Source: JAUILH01 sp965230535
GTDB lineage: Bacteria; Bacteroidota; Bacteroidia; Flavobacteriales_D; JAUILH01
Assembly (NCBI GenBank): GCA_965230535.1
Contig: OZ246009.1
Location: forward strand, 992,001 to 1,056,000
Reading direction: 5' to 3'
Length of the DNA stretch: 64,000 bases
This document shows positions 37,130 through 45,534 of the stretch, one piece after another. Each line of letters opens with the position of its first letter. Positions within the stretch are counted from its first letter, which is position 1. The position numbers and the translations under genes are program-made. The notes below the pieces were generated by a model, which ran no database searches, was not told the origin of the DNA, and saw only the letters and a program-made list of their open reading frames with translations.

Positions 37130-38608
37130 ATGGGGAAAGGAATTACGAGCAGAGAAGAAGACTATTCTAAATGGTATAACGAATTAGTAATTGGGGCTGA
37201 TTTAGCCGAAAATTCAGGCGTTAGAGGCTGTATGGTTATCAAACCATATGGATACGCAATCTGGGAAAACATGAAGGCAGAATTGGATAGAATGTTCAAG
37301 GAAACAGGACATTCAAATGCCTATTTTCCACTTTTCGTTCCCAAAAGTCTGTTTGAGGCGGAAGAAAAAAACGCTGAAGGTTTTGCAAAGGAATGTGCGG
37401 TAGTAACGCACTATAGACTGGTAGACGATCCAGAAAAGAAAGGGAAACTGATGGTCGACCCGAACGCGAAATTAACCGAAGAATTGATCGTTAGACCAAC
37501 CAGTGAAGCCATTATCTGGAATACTTATAAAAACTGGATTGAATCTTACCGCGATTTGCCAATCCTGATCAACCAATGGGCAAATGTTGTAAGATGGGAA
37601 ATGAAAACTCGTTTATTCCTTCGTACAGCAGAGTTTTTGTGGCAGGAAGGACATACTGCGCATGCTACTAAACAAGAGGCTTTGGATGAAACATCTCAAA
37701 TGGTAGAAGTGTATGCCAGGTTTGTTGAAGAATATATGGCGGTTCCTGTAATTAAGGGGACTAAAACAGAGAGCGAAAGATTTGCAGGAGCTGAGGATAC
37801 GCTATGTATTGAGGCTTTAATGCAGGACGGAAAGGCATTGCAGGCAGGAACATCTCATTTTCTTGGACAGAATTTTGCAGACGCTTTTGATGTGAAGTTT
37901 GTAAACAAAGAAGGTAAGCAAGAATTGGTTTGGGCCACTTCATGGGGGGTGTCTACCAGATTAATGGGAGCACTTATTATGAGTCATTCAGATGATCAGG
38001 GCTTGGTATTGCCTCCAAAACTGGCTCCAATTCAAGTAATCATTGTCCCAATATATAAGGGAGAAGATCAATTGAAAACCATAGTTGAGAGAATTCAGCC
38101 AATTATGGATAAATTAAAGTCTGCCGGAATTAGAGTGAAGCTGGATGATGATGATCAGAAGAAACCAGGATGGAAATTTGCTGAACACGAATTGAAAGGT
38201 GTGCCCATCAGATTAGCGGTTGGAAACAGAGATCTTCAAAACTCTACAGTTGAATTGGCAAGAAGAGATACGCAGACCAAGGAGGTTATTCCATTAGACG
38301 GACTTGAGGATAAGATCATCAACTTATTGGATGAAATTCAGACCAACCTGTTTAATAAAGCATTGAAATTTAGAGAAGAGAAAACTACAAAAGTTGATAC
38401 CTTCGAAGAGTTTCAGAAAGTCATTGAAGAAAAAGGCGGCTTTGTGATGGCGCACTGGGATGGAACAGCTGAAACAGAAGAAAAAATTAAAGAATTAACA
38501 AAGGCAACCATTCGTTGTATTCCTTTTGATAATGAAATGGAAGAAGGGACATGTGTTTACACAGGAAAACCTTCAACACAACGAGTTATGTTTGCCAAAG
38601 CATATTAA
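37130..38608 (+). CDS. proS: prolyl-tRNA synthetase (type 3, short form)
   Basis: The 492-residue class II synthetase charges tRNA(Pro). Motif 2 and its surroundings read RPTSEAIIWNTY, then VRWEMKTRLFLRTAEFLWQEGH, with motif 3 near residue 280. It lacks the editing insertion of the long bacterial ProS and has the archaeal/eukaryotic-type C-terminal zinc-like domain in reduced form. It starts a run of genes to 40111. Confidence 0.96.
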   Translation: MGKGITSREEDYSKWYNELVIGADLAENSGVRGCMVIKPYGYAIWENMKAELDRMFKETGHSNAYFPLFVPKSLFEAEEKNAEGFAKECAVVTHYRLVDDPEKKGKLMVDPNAKLTEELIVRPTSEAIIWNTYKNWIESYRDLPILINQWANVVRWEMKTRLFLRTAEFLWQEGHTAHATKQEALDETSQMVEVYARFVEEYMAVPVIKGTKTESERFAGAEDTLCIEALMQDGKALQAGTSHFLGQNFADAFDVKFVNKEGKQELVWATSWGVSTRLMGALIMSHSDDQGLVLPPKLAPIQVIIVPIYKGEDQLKTIVERIQPIMDKLKSAGIRVKLDDDDQKKPGWKFAEHELKGVPIRLAVGNRDLQNSTVELARRDTQTKEVIPLDGLEDKIINLLDEIQTNLFNKALKFREEKTTKVDTFEEFQKVIEEKGGFVMAHWDGTAETEEKIKELTKATIRCIPFDNEMEEGTCVYTGKPSTQRVMFAKAY

Positions 38609-38613
38609 AAAGT

Positions 38614-39309
38614 ATGGAAAACCCTACAACAAGAGAATTGATTCTTGATACGATCAGACAAAAATCTGTTCTGAAACAAGACGTATTCAACAACATCATT
38701 CTGAATTTTAAAGTCCTGAAGAGCGTGCTTAAAGTAATGGCTCACGACCTTCAGGAAGAAATGAAGGCAGTTGATTCAAGAATTGTGATCAAATATCAGG
38801 ATAAGGGAGAATATGAGGCGCAACTAAATATTGGAGGAGATATTTTGATCTTCCACATGCATACCAACGTCTTCAAATTTGACAATAGTAACGGCCTTTG
38901 GAAAACGTCCTATCTGAATCAAGATGCGAAAAGAGGTTATTGTGGTGTGATCAACATTTATAACTTCCTGGCAGATTCTTTCAAGTATCAGAGAAATAAT
39001 GACCTGGGATATTTGATCGCCAGAATCTTTATCAATAACGAGAACCACTTCATGGTACAGGGAAAACGCCAACTTGGCTTTTTGTATAATGACTTTGTGA
39101 ATTCAACGATTGACAAAGAGAAGATGAGTCAAATCCTTGAATCTACCATTTTGTATACTTTGGACTTTGATTTATACATGCCTCCATATGATGCCGTTAA
39201 GCAAGTGAGTGTGTATGAAATGACAGAGCTTTCCAACAGCATGAGAATAAAGACTGGTAAGCGACTTGGATTTCAGTTCAATGCAGATAACGACGAAATT
39301 ACTCTGTAA
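38614..39309 (+). CDS. conserved protein of unknown function
   Basis: About 231 residues from the ATG at 38614, 5 bp after the proS stop. An upstream in-frame extension overlapping proS is unlikely. The sequence is cytosolic, with an alpha/beta pattern and a hydrophobic strand followed by IFHMHTNVFKF. I see no catalytic motif I know. The close spacing to proS and to the two genes after it suggests one transcript. Confidence 0.65.
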   Translation: MENPTTRELILDTIRQKSVLKQDVFNNIILNFKVLKSVLKVMAHDLQEEMKAVDSRIVIKYQDKGEYEAQLNIGGDILIFHMHTNVFKFDNSNGLWKTSYLNQDAKRGYCGVINIYNFLADSFKYQRNNDLGYLIARIFINNENHFMVQGKRQLGFLYNDFVNSTIDKEKMSQILESTILYTLDFDLYMPPYDAVKQVSVYEMTELSNSMRIKTGKRLGFQFNADNDEITL

Positions 39310-39320
39310 AATCAATATGT

Positions 39321-39764
39321 ATGACCCACAATAAAGATTACGTTTTTTACGACAACGCTTTTATGACCACCATGAAAGCGCCTATGAAACAATTTCAAGT
39401 GTCGATTATCGGTACCAAAGACTACATTTTCTTAGTACCCAATAAGTCTATGGGCTTCTTTGTTATTGTGAGTACTATGAAGAATCATCAGTATTTTGAT
39501 GGGGCAACGGTTCAGGAAGGCTTGAAACGTTTAATTGATGAAGCAGAAAGTATTGAAGGCCTGGAAAATTCGCTAAAGGCCCTTTTAGAGGATGATACCA
39601 AGTATATCTATGACCTTAACTCATTGAAGAGGTTTAAATTTGGTGGTTTCTTAGGACGACAAACTTTGAGAATGGATGTGAGTAAACTCCATAAAACCAA
39701 CGTATCTCCTAAGAAAAAGAAGGACAGCAAGGAATTTAGGGCATTTTATGAAAACTTACGTTAA
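39321..39764 (+). CDS. small cytosolic protein of unknown function
   Basis: The 147-residue product has a beta-rich first half (QVSIIGTKDYIFLVPNKSMGFF) and a Lys-rich C-terminus. No signal or membrane segment. Its stop codon overlaps the start of the next gene (TAATG). The family was not recognised; it belongs to the three-gene tail behind proS. Confidence 0.62.
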   Translation: MTHNKDYVFYDNAFMTTMKAPMKQFQVSIIGTKDYIFLVPNKSMGFFVIVSTMKNHQYFDGATVQEGLKRLIDEAESIEGLENSLKALLEDDTKYIYDLNSLKRFKFGGFLGRQTLRMDVSKLHKTNVSPKKKKDSKEFRAFYENLR

Positions 39765-40111
39765 TGTATTGGGGAGATAAGGAAACATTGGTTAAAAGCG
39801 TTCAGACAGAAGAAGTGCATAAATGCCCAGTATGTAATACAGAGGCTTCATTCGAATATCGTTTGTATCAGAAGAGCTTCACCATTTTTGGTTTATCCTT
39901 CTTTCCTACATCCAAATTGATAAAGTCTGTTTGTGGAAATTGCGGGGTCGCCAAAAAAGTAAAACGTTCAAAGAGTTCTAGTGCAATTATGGATTCTGGA
40001 GAGGTGGATGAATTATTAAATACACCCTATTATAAGTTCAGATATTTCACAGGTCTGATTGTTCTTATAGCGCTTGCCGGACTTGTTTACATGAAGTTTT
40101 TTGCAAAATGA
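39764..40111 (+). CDS. small zinc-ribbon protein with C-terminal membrane helix
   Basis: The 115-residue product has two Cys pairs, CPVC near residue 19 and CGNC near 55, that would form a zinc ribbon. A C-terminal hydrophobic helix (about 91-110) then anchors it with the ribbon in the cytoplasm. This layout is common in small Bacteroidota membrane proteins of unknown role. Confidence 0.68.
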   Translation: MYWGDKETLVKSVQTEEVHKCPVCNTEASFEYRLYQKSFTIFGLSFFPTSKLIKSVCGNCGVAKKVKRSKSSSAIMDSGEVDELLNTPYYKFRYFTGLIVLIALAGLVYMKFFAK

Positions 40112-40143
40112 TTCATTTTAGGTGAAAAAAAACGCAACTTTTT

Positions 40144-40173
40144 TTTGCACACGAAAAAAAATATATACATTTG
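40144..40173 (+). promoter_or_regulatory. Bacteroidota-type promoter for tRNA-Glu and rpsT
   Basis: TTTG at 40144-40147, an 18-bp A/T-rich spacer and TACATTTG at 40166-40173 match the TTTG/TAnnTTTG consensus for the main sigma factor of this phylum exactly. Transcription should start near 40180, ahead of the tRNA. Confidence 0.75.
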
Positions 40174-40204
40174 CACTCCCGTTGAAAAACGGAATTGACA
40201 TTTT

Positions 40205-40276
40205 GGCCCGTTCGTCTAGGGGTTAGGACGCCAGGTTTTCATCCTGGAAACAGGGGTTCGATTCCCCTACGGGCTA
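40205..40276 (+). tRNA. tRNA-Glu (anticodon TTC)
   Basis: A 72-nt cloverleaf can be drawn. The acceptor stem is GGCCCGT with ACGGGCT, the anticodon stem CCAGG/CCTGG encloses a TTTTCAT loop with anticodon TTC, and the T arm is GGGG-TTCGATT-CCCC. The CCA end is not encoded. It is followed 25 bp later by rpsT, so both probably share one transcript. Confidence 0.95.
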
Positions 40277-40301
40277 CTAAAGTTTACTTTAAAAAAATAC
40301 A

Positions 40302-40556
40302 ATGGCAAACCATAAGTCAGCATTAAAGAGAATCAGATCAAATGAAGCTAAGCGCTTAAGAAATGCTTACTATCATAAATCTGCAAGAACAGCAATTAGA
40401 AAGTTAAGAGACATGAGTTCAAAGAAAGAGGCTGAGTCTTTTCTTCCTAAAGTGTCTGCAATGATCGACAAATTGGTGAAGCGTAACATCATTCACAAAA
40501 ACAAGGCTGCTAACCTTAAATCAGGTTTAGCTGTACACGTGAATGGTTTGAAGTAA
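40302..40556 (+). CDS. rpsT: 30S ribosomal protein S20
   Basis: The 84-residue basic protein binds 16S rRNA in the small subunit. It begins MANHKSALKRIRSNEAKR, the S20 signature, and is nearly all helix. It is expressed from the promoter before tRNA-Glu and ends before a strong terminator. Confidence 0.97.
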   Translation: MANHKSALKRIRSNEAKRLRNAYYHKSARTAIRKLRDMSSKKEAESFLPKVSAMIDKLVKRNIIHKNKAANLKSGLAVHVNGLK

Positions 40557-40574
40557 TTTAAACTACCGAATTTG

Positions 40575-40609
40575 AAAATCCCGTTTCGAAAAGGAACGGG
40601 ATTTTTTTT
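40575..40609 (+). terminator. rho-independent terminator after rpsT
   Basis: AAAATCCCGTT and AACGGGATTTT form an 11-bp stem with a 9-nt loop, followed by a T-run on the plus strand. It lies 19 bp downstream of the rpsT stop. Confidence 0.9.
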
Positions 40610-40663
40610 GCCCAAATTTTCGTGTCGTAAAAAACTTACGTTCTGCCAACCCACCTTTGTGCC

Positions 40664-41347
40664 ATGGAAAAAATTGCGATGAGTAGTTGGGCAGAAGATG
40701 ATCAGCCCAGAGAGAAGTTGAAACAAAATGGAAGAACCTATTTATCAAACGCTGAGCTGATAGCCATTTTAATACGATCCGGATCAATACATAAGAGTGC
40801 GCTGCAGATCTCGAAAGAAATACTAAGGGACCATGGAAATTGCATAGATCGCCTGAGTAAATTAGATATTAATGATCTATGCGAATACAAAGGTGTTGGT
40901 TTAACTAAGGCCGTGAGCATTATTGCAGCATTGGAATTGGGGAGAAGGAGAAAACCAATAGAGGTTGAAAAGGCAAAAATTCAGTCGAGTGATGACGCTT
41001 ATGCGGTTTTAGGCCAGCTTTTGGGTGATTTACCACATGAAGAGTTCTGGGTGATAGCCCTCAACAGACGCAACCAAATTCAAAAGAAAATTCTCGTAAG
41101 CAGGGGAGGAGTGAGTGGAACTCTGGTTGATTTAAAACTAGTCTTTAAACCAGCGCTTCAGCTTCTGAGTAGTGCCATCATCCTGGCTCATAATCATCCT
41201 TCAGGAAATTTATACCCTTCTAAAGCCGATAAGAAATTGACCAAACGAATTGTTGAAGCAGGTAAATTGCTGGACATAGAAGTGCTCGATCATCTGATCA
41301 TTGGAAACCAAAGCTTTTACAGTTTTGCAGATGAAGGCATCATCTAA
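40664..41347 (+). CDS. radC: RadC family JAB-domain protein
   Basis: The 227-residue product has an N-terminal helix-hairpin-helix-like region (about 60-85, CEYKGVGLTKAVSI) and a C-terminal JAB/MPN metalloprotease-like domain with HNHPSGNLYPSKAD. The family was named for DNA repair but its biochemical role is disputed. The sequence CACCTTTG ends 4 nt before the ATG and resembles a -7 box. Confidence 0.93.
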   Translation: MEKIAMSSWAEDDQPREKLKQNGRTYLSNAELIAILIRSGSIHKSALQISKEILRDHGNCIDRLSKLDINDLCEYKGVGLTKAVSIIAALELGRRRKPIEVEKAKIQSSDDAYAVLGQLLGDLPHEEFWVIALNRRNQIQKKILVSRGGVSGTLVDLKLVFKPALQLLSSAIILAHNHPSGNLYPSKADKKLTKRIVEAGKLLDIEVLDHLIIGNQSFYSFADEGII

Positions 41348-41350
41348 ACC

Positions 41351-41380
41351 TTGCTTATCGTCTAATTTCGATTATATTCG
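41351..41380 (+). promoter_or_regulatory. candidate promoter of the envelope-modification gene group
   Basis: TTG (41351-41353), a 19-bp spacer and TATATTCG (41373-41380) match the phylum consensus with one mismatch in the -7 box. The -7 box ends 5 nt before the ATG at 41386, so the message would be leaderless. Confidence 0.45.
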
Positions 41381-41385
41381 AGCTT

Positions 41386-42666
41386 ATGCAAGTAATCGTG
41401 TATGGACAAAGGTCTTCAAGACTAGACTACCTCATTGAGGTGTTTTGCACAGATTACTTTGGATTTAGATGGGAATTGACCGATGACCTTCAAACTTTTA
41501 AATCCTCAAATGGTTTTAAGCTCAATTACAGTAACGAAGAAATATCAGATGCGCTTCAGGTTTTGCCTTCAGGGTTTATGGCTGAAAACGAGATTAGAAA
41601 ATTCTGTCCAACTCACATTAAGAATGATGAGCAGCATGAATTGTTCCCCAATGCCAGTGAAATAGGCTTTGATGTTTTATCTGCTTTGTTCTATGTACTA
41701 TCGAGATATGAAGAGTACGTTATTGAAGAACGAGACCATCATGGTAGGTTTAGCGCCCAACAAAGCATGGCTTACCACAATGGCTTTCTGAATGAGCCGG
41801 TGGTAGATCAATGGCTGAATACATTGAAAAAGGAACTTGAAAGACTTGGTAATGCGCATTTTCCTGCTCCGAAGAATACTTCAGTCATTATTCCTTCATT
41901 TGATTTAGACAATGCTTATGCGTTTGTAGGAAAAGGATTTGGTAGAAACCTGGGAGGTCTGTTCAAAGATTTGCTTACAGGAAAATTGCTCTGGGTAAAA
42001 AGACGTCTCACCACCTGGAGAAATAGAGGCAATGACCCTTACAATACGTACGACTATATTCTGGAAAAAATAGAAAACCATCGGGGAATATTCTTTCTTC
42101 CATTGGGTAGGAGGGGGCCGTTTGACAAAAATGTCAGGTGGAAAAATGTTCATTTTAAATCTCTGGTCAAAAGGATAGCAGAAAAGCATGAGATTGGTTT
42201 GCACCCTTCTTATAATTCCAATTATCTGATCAATATTCTGGAACTTGAAGTCAAACGTTTCAAAAAATTGAACAAAATGCCCGTTCTTAAGTCGAGACAG
42301 CATTATTTGAAGCTGTCTTTTCCTGAAACCTATCAAAATTTAATCGGGCTTGGTGTGAAACATGACTATACAATGGGGTATGCAGATCAGCCTGGATTTA
42401 GAGCTGGAATTGCCCGTTCTTTTCCGTGGTACGATTTAAGTACAGAAAGCACAACAGAATTGAGGATTCATCCGTTTATGTATATGGATGGAACATTTAA
42501 TGATTATATGAAAATTTCGGTAGAAGAGGCGATTGAAATCATGCAGGAGTTAAAACAAAAAACAACTGATTTTGGAGGAGAATTCAACTTTATCTGGCAC
42601 AATGATTCTCTGAGAAACACAGATAACTGGACTGGTTGGAGAAAACTATTTGAAGCCTCATTGTAA
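41386..42666 (+). CDS. polysaccharide deacetylase-like protein
   Basis: The 426-residue product has an N-terminal domain of about 150 residues typical of Bacteroidota deacetylase-like proteins. A NodB-like TIM barrel follows: the metal-binding start is VIIPSFDLDNAYAF near residue 165, an HPSYNSN stretch lies near 270, and FIWHND is near the C-terminus. No signal peptide. It is the first of five closely packed genes, and its stop overlaps the next start (TAATG). The substrate, probably an N-acetylated sugar on a lipid carrier or nucleotide, is inferred. Confidence 0.78.
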   Translation: MQVIVYGQRSSRLDYLIEVFCTDYFGFRWELTDDLQTFKSSNGFKLNYSNEEISDALQVLPSGFMAENEIRKFCPTHIKNDEQHELFPNASEIGFDVLSALFYVLSRYEEYVIEERDHHGRFSAQQSMAYHNGFLNEPVVDQWLNTLKKELERLGNAHFPAPKNTSVIIPSFDLDNAYAFVGKGFGRNLGGLFKDLLTGKLLWVKRRLTTWRNRGNDPYNTYDYILEKIENHRGIFFLPLGRRGPFDKNVRWKNVHFKSLVKRIAEKHEIGLHPSYNSNYLINILELEVKRFKKLNKMPVLKSRQHYLKLSFPETYQNLIGLGVKHDYTMGYADQPGFRAGIARSFPWYDLSTESTTELRIHPFMYMDGTFNDYMKISVEEAIEIMQELKQKTTDFGGEFNFIWHNDSLRNTDNWTGWRKLFEASL

Positions 42667-43580
42667 TGGGATTAAGAGATACTATACGATCATTAACACC
42701 ACAATTTGTACTCAACATTTTCAGGAGTTACAAGAGGAAAAAAGTGCGTCAGGATTTAGCCAGGCAAAAGTCGTCCGGAGATCTTGTTAGCAAGGAACTT
42801 TTGATCCAACAATTAAAGGAAATGGGGATTAAGGAAGGAGATACCTTGCTTGTACATTCCAGTATGAGTAAGATAGGTTATCTTGAAAATGGACCCGAAA
42901 CATTTATTAATGCCTTACTAGAGGCACTTGGCCCGAATGGAAATCTAATGATGCCAAGTTCTCCCAATCCATCATTACAAATCGAATACATTCAGAAGAG
43001 TCCTTTGTTTGATGTCGAGAATTCGCCTTCAAAATTGGGCGCAATCACAGAACGTTTTAGAAAGATGAACGGTGTAAAAAGGAGTCTACACCCAACAGAA
43101 CCGGTGTGCGTTTTAGGCCCGGATGCCGTCTTTTTAACTGAAGGTCATTTCGGTGAGTTAACGCCATATACCAGTAAATCTCCCTTTGCCAGATTGTATG
43201 AAAAAGGAGGGAAGATTTTGTATGTGGGTGTGACGCTTGACAATGCTGGAACAAACTTACATACTCTGGAAGATGCTGTGGAATTTCCTTACCCTGTCTA
43301 TGCAGATCAGATTTTTAAGGTGGAGATTCGCGATGAAAAAGGGCAGCTTCATCAAACGACAACGAAAGTTCATAATCCGGTGTGGAGCGCAAAAAGAAAA
43401 TGTGATCAGTTATTACCTATGTTTGAAGAAAATGGCGTTATGACACGCGAAAAATTGGGGAAATCTCAAACCTTGTTGTTCAACGGCCCGAGTATGTTTC
43501 AGCTGATGGTAGACCAATTTAAAAAGAAGGGAGTCACCATGTATCATCCGGAAGGAAAAGAAGAATGGACCGAGTTGTGA
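42666..43580 (+). CDS. AAC(3)-fold N-acetyltransferase
   Basis: The 304-residue product has the aminoglycoside 3-N-acetyltransferase (antibiotic_NAT) fold: LLVHSSMSKIGYLENG near residue 61, LGPNGNLMMPSS near 92 and SLHPTEPVCVLGPDA near 143. The catalytic His is within the HPT motif. Homologues in sugar and polysaccharide clusters acetylate amino sugars, and given its neighbours that is more likely here than antibiotic resistance. It is coupled to the upstream deacetylase by start/stop overlap. Confidence 0.85.
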   Translation: MGLRDTIRSLTPQFVLNIFRSYKRKKVRQDLARQKSSGDLVSKELLIQQLKEMGIKEGDTLLVHSSMSKIGYLENGPETFINALLEALGPNGNLMMPSSPNPSLQIEYIQKSPLFDVENSPSKLGAITERFRKMNGVKRSLHPTEPVCVLGPDAVFLTEGHFGELTPYTSKSPFARLYEKGGKILYVGVTLDNAGTNLHTLEDAVEFPYPVYADQIFKVEIRDEKGQLHQTTTKVHNPVWSAKRKCDQLLPMFEENGVMTREKLGKSQTLLFNGPSMFQLMVDQFKKKGVTMYHPEGKEEWTEL

Positions 43581-43634
43581 TTTATTCATTGATAGAAACA
43601 TGCCAATTCTGGTAAAGCAATTATCTTAGCCTTG

Positions 43635-44639
43635 ATGAATATTTTTCTCACATTGGATTACGAGATATTTTTTGGAGAGCCCACAGGTTCCACAAAAAAA
43701 TGCATCACCGAACCAACTCAAAGGTTGATGGACATTACTGAACGAACAGGGGTACCCATGACCTATTTCATTGATATTGGATACTTGATTCAATTGGAGA
43801 AATTTAAAGGACAATTCAGACGTTTGAATGTCGATTTTGAATTGTTTAAAAACCAGGTTCAACGTCTGTCGGAGCAAGGCAACGATTGTCAACTACACAT
43901 TCACCCGCATTGGGAAGATTCTTACTATGATGGTAAGCGATGGAACATAGACATTTCCAGATACAAACTGCGTGATTTTGAAAGTAGTTTGCTTCATGGT
44001 TTGTTCGAACGCTATAAGAAGAGACTTGAGCGCATCACTTCTCAACCAGTACAATCTTACAGAGCCGGAGGTTGGTGTTTACAACCATTTAAAGAAGTTA
44101 GAAAGGCATTTGAAGCGAATGGTATTTTACTGGATTCAACGGTATTTCCCGGTGGATATAGAACAGATGAAGTGTACCATTACGATTTTAGAGATACACC
44201 TGATAAAACACATTACAATTTTTATAAAAAATTAACCGAAGAGGATTCTGACGGTCCGTTTTTGGAATATCCAATAGCGGCACATACCTACCATCCTTTA
44301 TTCTTTTGGCAGCTTTTCGGTTGGGGACGTTTAATTCCTTCAAGACATAAACCTTTAGGAGATGGAAAACCCATTTCAACAGGAGGTGAAAAGAGACAAT
44401 ATCTCACAAAAAAGAACCGTTTGCCAGTGAGTTTGGATGGCTATTTTGCCAAGAAACTGCCGGAAGCATTGAAAGCTCAGCAGCAAAAAGGAATTGGAGA
44501 TGACTTTGTGGTCATAGGTCATCCAAAAGCATGTACAGAGTATTCTTTGGAAAAGTTGGAAGAGTTTATTGTCAACCACAAGGATGAGCATAATTTTATG
44601 ACTTTCAACCAGGTTTTAAATGGCGTTGCGAAGGGTTAA
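43635..44639 (+). CDS. polysaccharide deacetylase-like protein, second copy
   Basis: About 334 residues from the ATG at 43635. The fold is NodB-like: it opens MNIFLTLDYEIFFG with the first Asp of the barrel, and HIHPHWED near residue 97 gives the metal His ligands. SYRAGGWCLQP is near 140 and HPKACTEY near the end. It is not close to the first deacetylase in the cluster, so it may act on a different step. TATCTTAG lies 5 nt before the ATG. The gene overlaps the next one by 20 bp. Confidence 0.78.
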   Translation: MNIFLTLDYEIFFGEPTGSTKKCITEPTQRLMDITERTGVPMTYFIDIGYLIQLEKFKGQFRRLNVDFELFKNQVQRLSEQGNDCQLHIHPHWEDSYYDGKRWNIDISRYKLRDFESSLLHGLFERYKKRLERITSQPVQSYRAGGWCLQPFKEVRKAFEANGILLDSTVFPGGYRTDEVYHYDFRDTPDKTHYNFYKKLTEEDSDGPFLEYPIAAHTYHPLFFWQLFGWGRLIPSRHKPLGDGKPISTGGEKRQYLTKKNRLPVSLDGYFAKKLPEALKAQQQKGIGDDFVVIGHPKACTEYSLEKLEEFIVNHKDEHNFMTFNQVLNGVAKG

Positions 44640-45534
44640 ATATCAGGATATTGATAAGCAGAAATGGGATCAACTTCAAAGTGGGGCTCATCAGAACAAT
44701 ATGTTTTGCAAAAGCTGGTATCTTGACATTTGTGCCGAAGAATGGGATGCCCTTATCTGGGGAGAGTATGAGGCTGGTTTCCCTTTGCCTACATCTACAA
44801 AGGCTGGCGTGACTTTCCTGTACTTACCTTTTTTTGTGAGACAACTGAATATTCTGGGACAGAGTGATGCTGACAAATGGGATGAACTTTTGTTCTTTTT
44901 AAAAAGAGAATTTAAACGGGTCGATATTTCTATTTCTGGTGAAGCGAAAAACAATCTTCCCACATTGGCTCATCAGCAATTGGATTTGACATCAGGATAT
45001 GATACCATAAAGTCGAGCTATTCGAATAATGCAAAGCGCTTAATTAAGAAGTGTGCAGCTCAGGAAATTAAAGTAAATGATGAGGCATCTCCGGCAGAAC
45101 TGATCGAATATTTCAAACGCGAAACAGGCAAAAAAATTAAAAAACTACAGGAGGAGCAGTATGTGATCCTGCAGCGTTTGATGGAGCATTGTCTCAGTAA
45201 AAAGATTGGAAGATGTGTCTCTGTTGAACTCGAAGGAGAACTATTGGGCTCTGCATTTTTCATGGAGCATGAGGACCGTGTGACTTTCCTGAAATCTTAT
45301 TCAAGCGAAAAGGGAAAGAAATTAGGAGCCAGCTACTATTTAATGGACCATGCCATTCAACATTATGCAGCAAACTTTAGTACTTTTGATTTTGGAGGAT
45401 CGAAAGTAGAATCCGTTGCTCAATTTTATAAAAAATTCGGTGCAATTGATGCTTTCTATTTACATTTAAGTTTTGATAACAGTCCTGCCTATCACAAATT
45501 GATCAGGGAGGTAAAACGAAAAATAAAAGGATAG
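44620..45534 (+). CDS. FemAB/GNAT-like acyltransferase
   Basis: The 304-residue product has two acetyltransferase-like lobes. The N-lobe contains FCKSWYLDICAEEWD. The C-lobe has GRCVSVELEGELLGSAFFM, then SYYLMDHAIQHYA and FDFGGSKVESVAQFYKKFGA, the last being the signature of FemAB-like and PEP-CTERM-linked transferases. These attach amino acids or acyl groups to envelope glycans. It overlaps the preceding deacetylase gene by 20 bp and directly abuts the SDR gene. Confidence 0.8.
   Translation: MALRRVKYQDIDKQKWDQLQSGAHQNNMFCKSWYLDICAEEWDALIWGEYEAGFPLPTSTKAGVTFLYLPFFVRQLNILGQSDADKWDELLFFLKREFKRVDISISGEAKNNLPTLAHQQLDLTSGYDTIKSSYSNNAKRLIKKCAAQEIKVNDEASPAELIEYFKRETGKKIKKLQEEQYVILQRLMEHCLSKKIGRCVSVELEGELLGSAFFMEHEDRVTFLKSYSSEKGKKLGASYYLMDHAIQHYAANFSTFDFGGSKVESVAQFYKKFGAIDAFYLHLSFDNSPAYHKLIREVKRKIKG

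Noticed and set aside
42666..43580. Aminoglycoside resistance gene (AAC(3))
   Set aside because: The fold is right, but the gene is embedded in a deacetylase/acyltransferase group and is not linked to mobile DNA; sugar acetylation is more likely.
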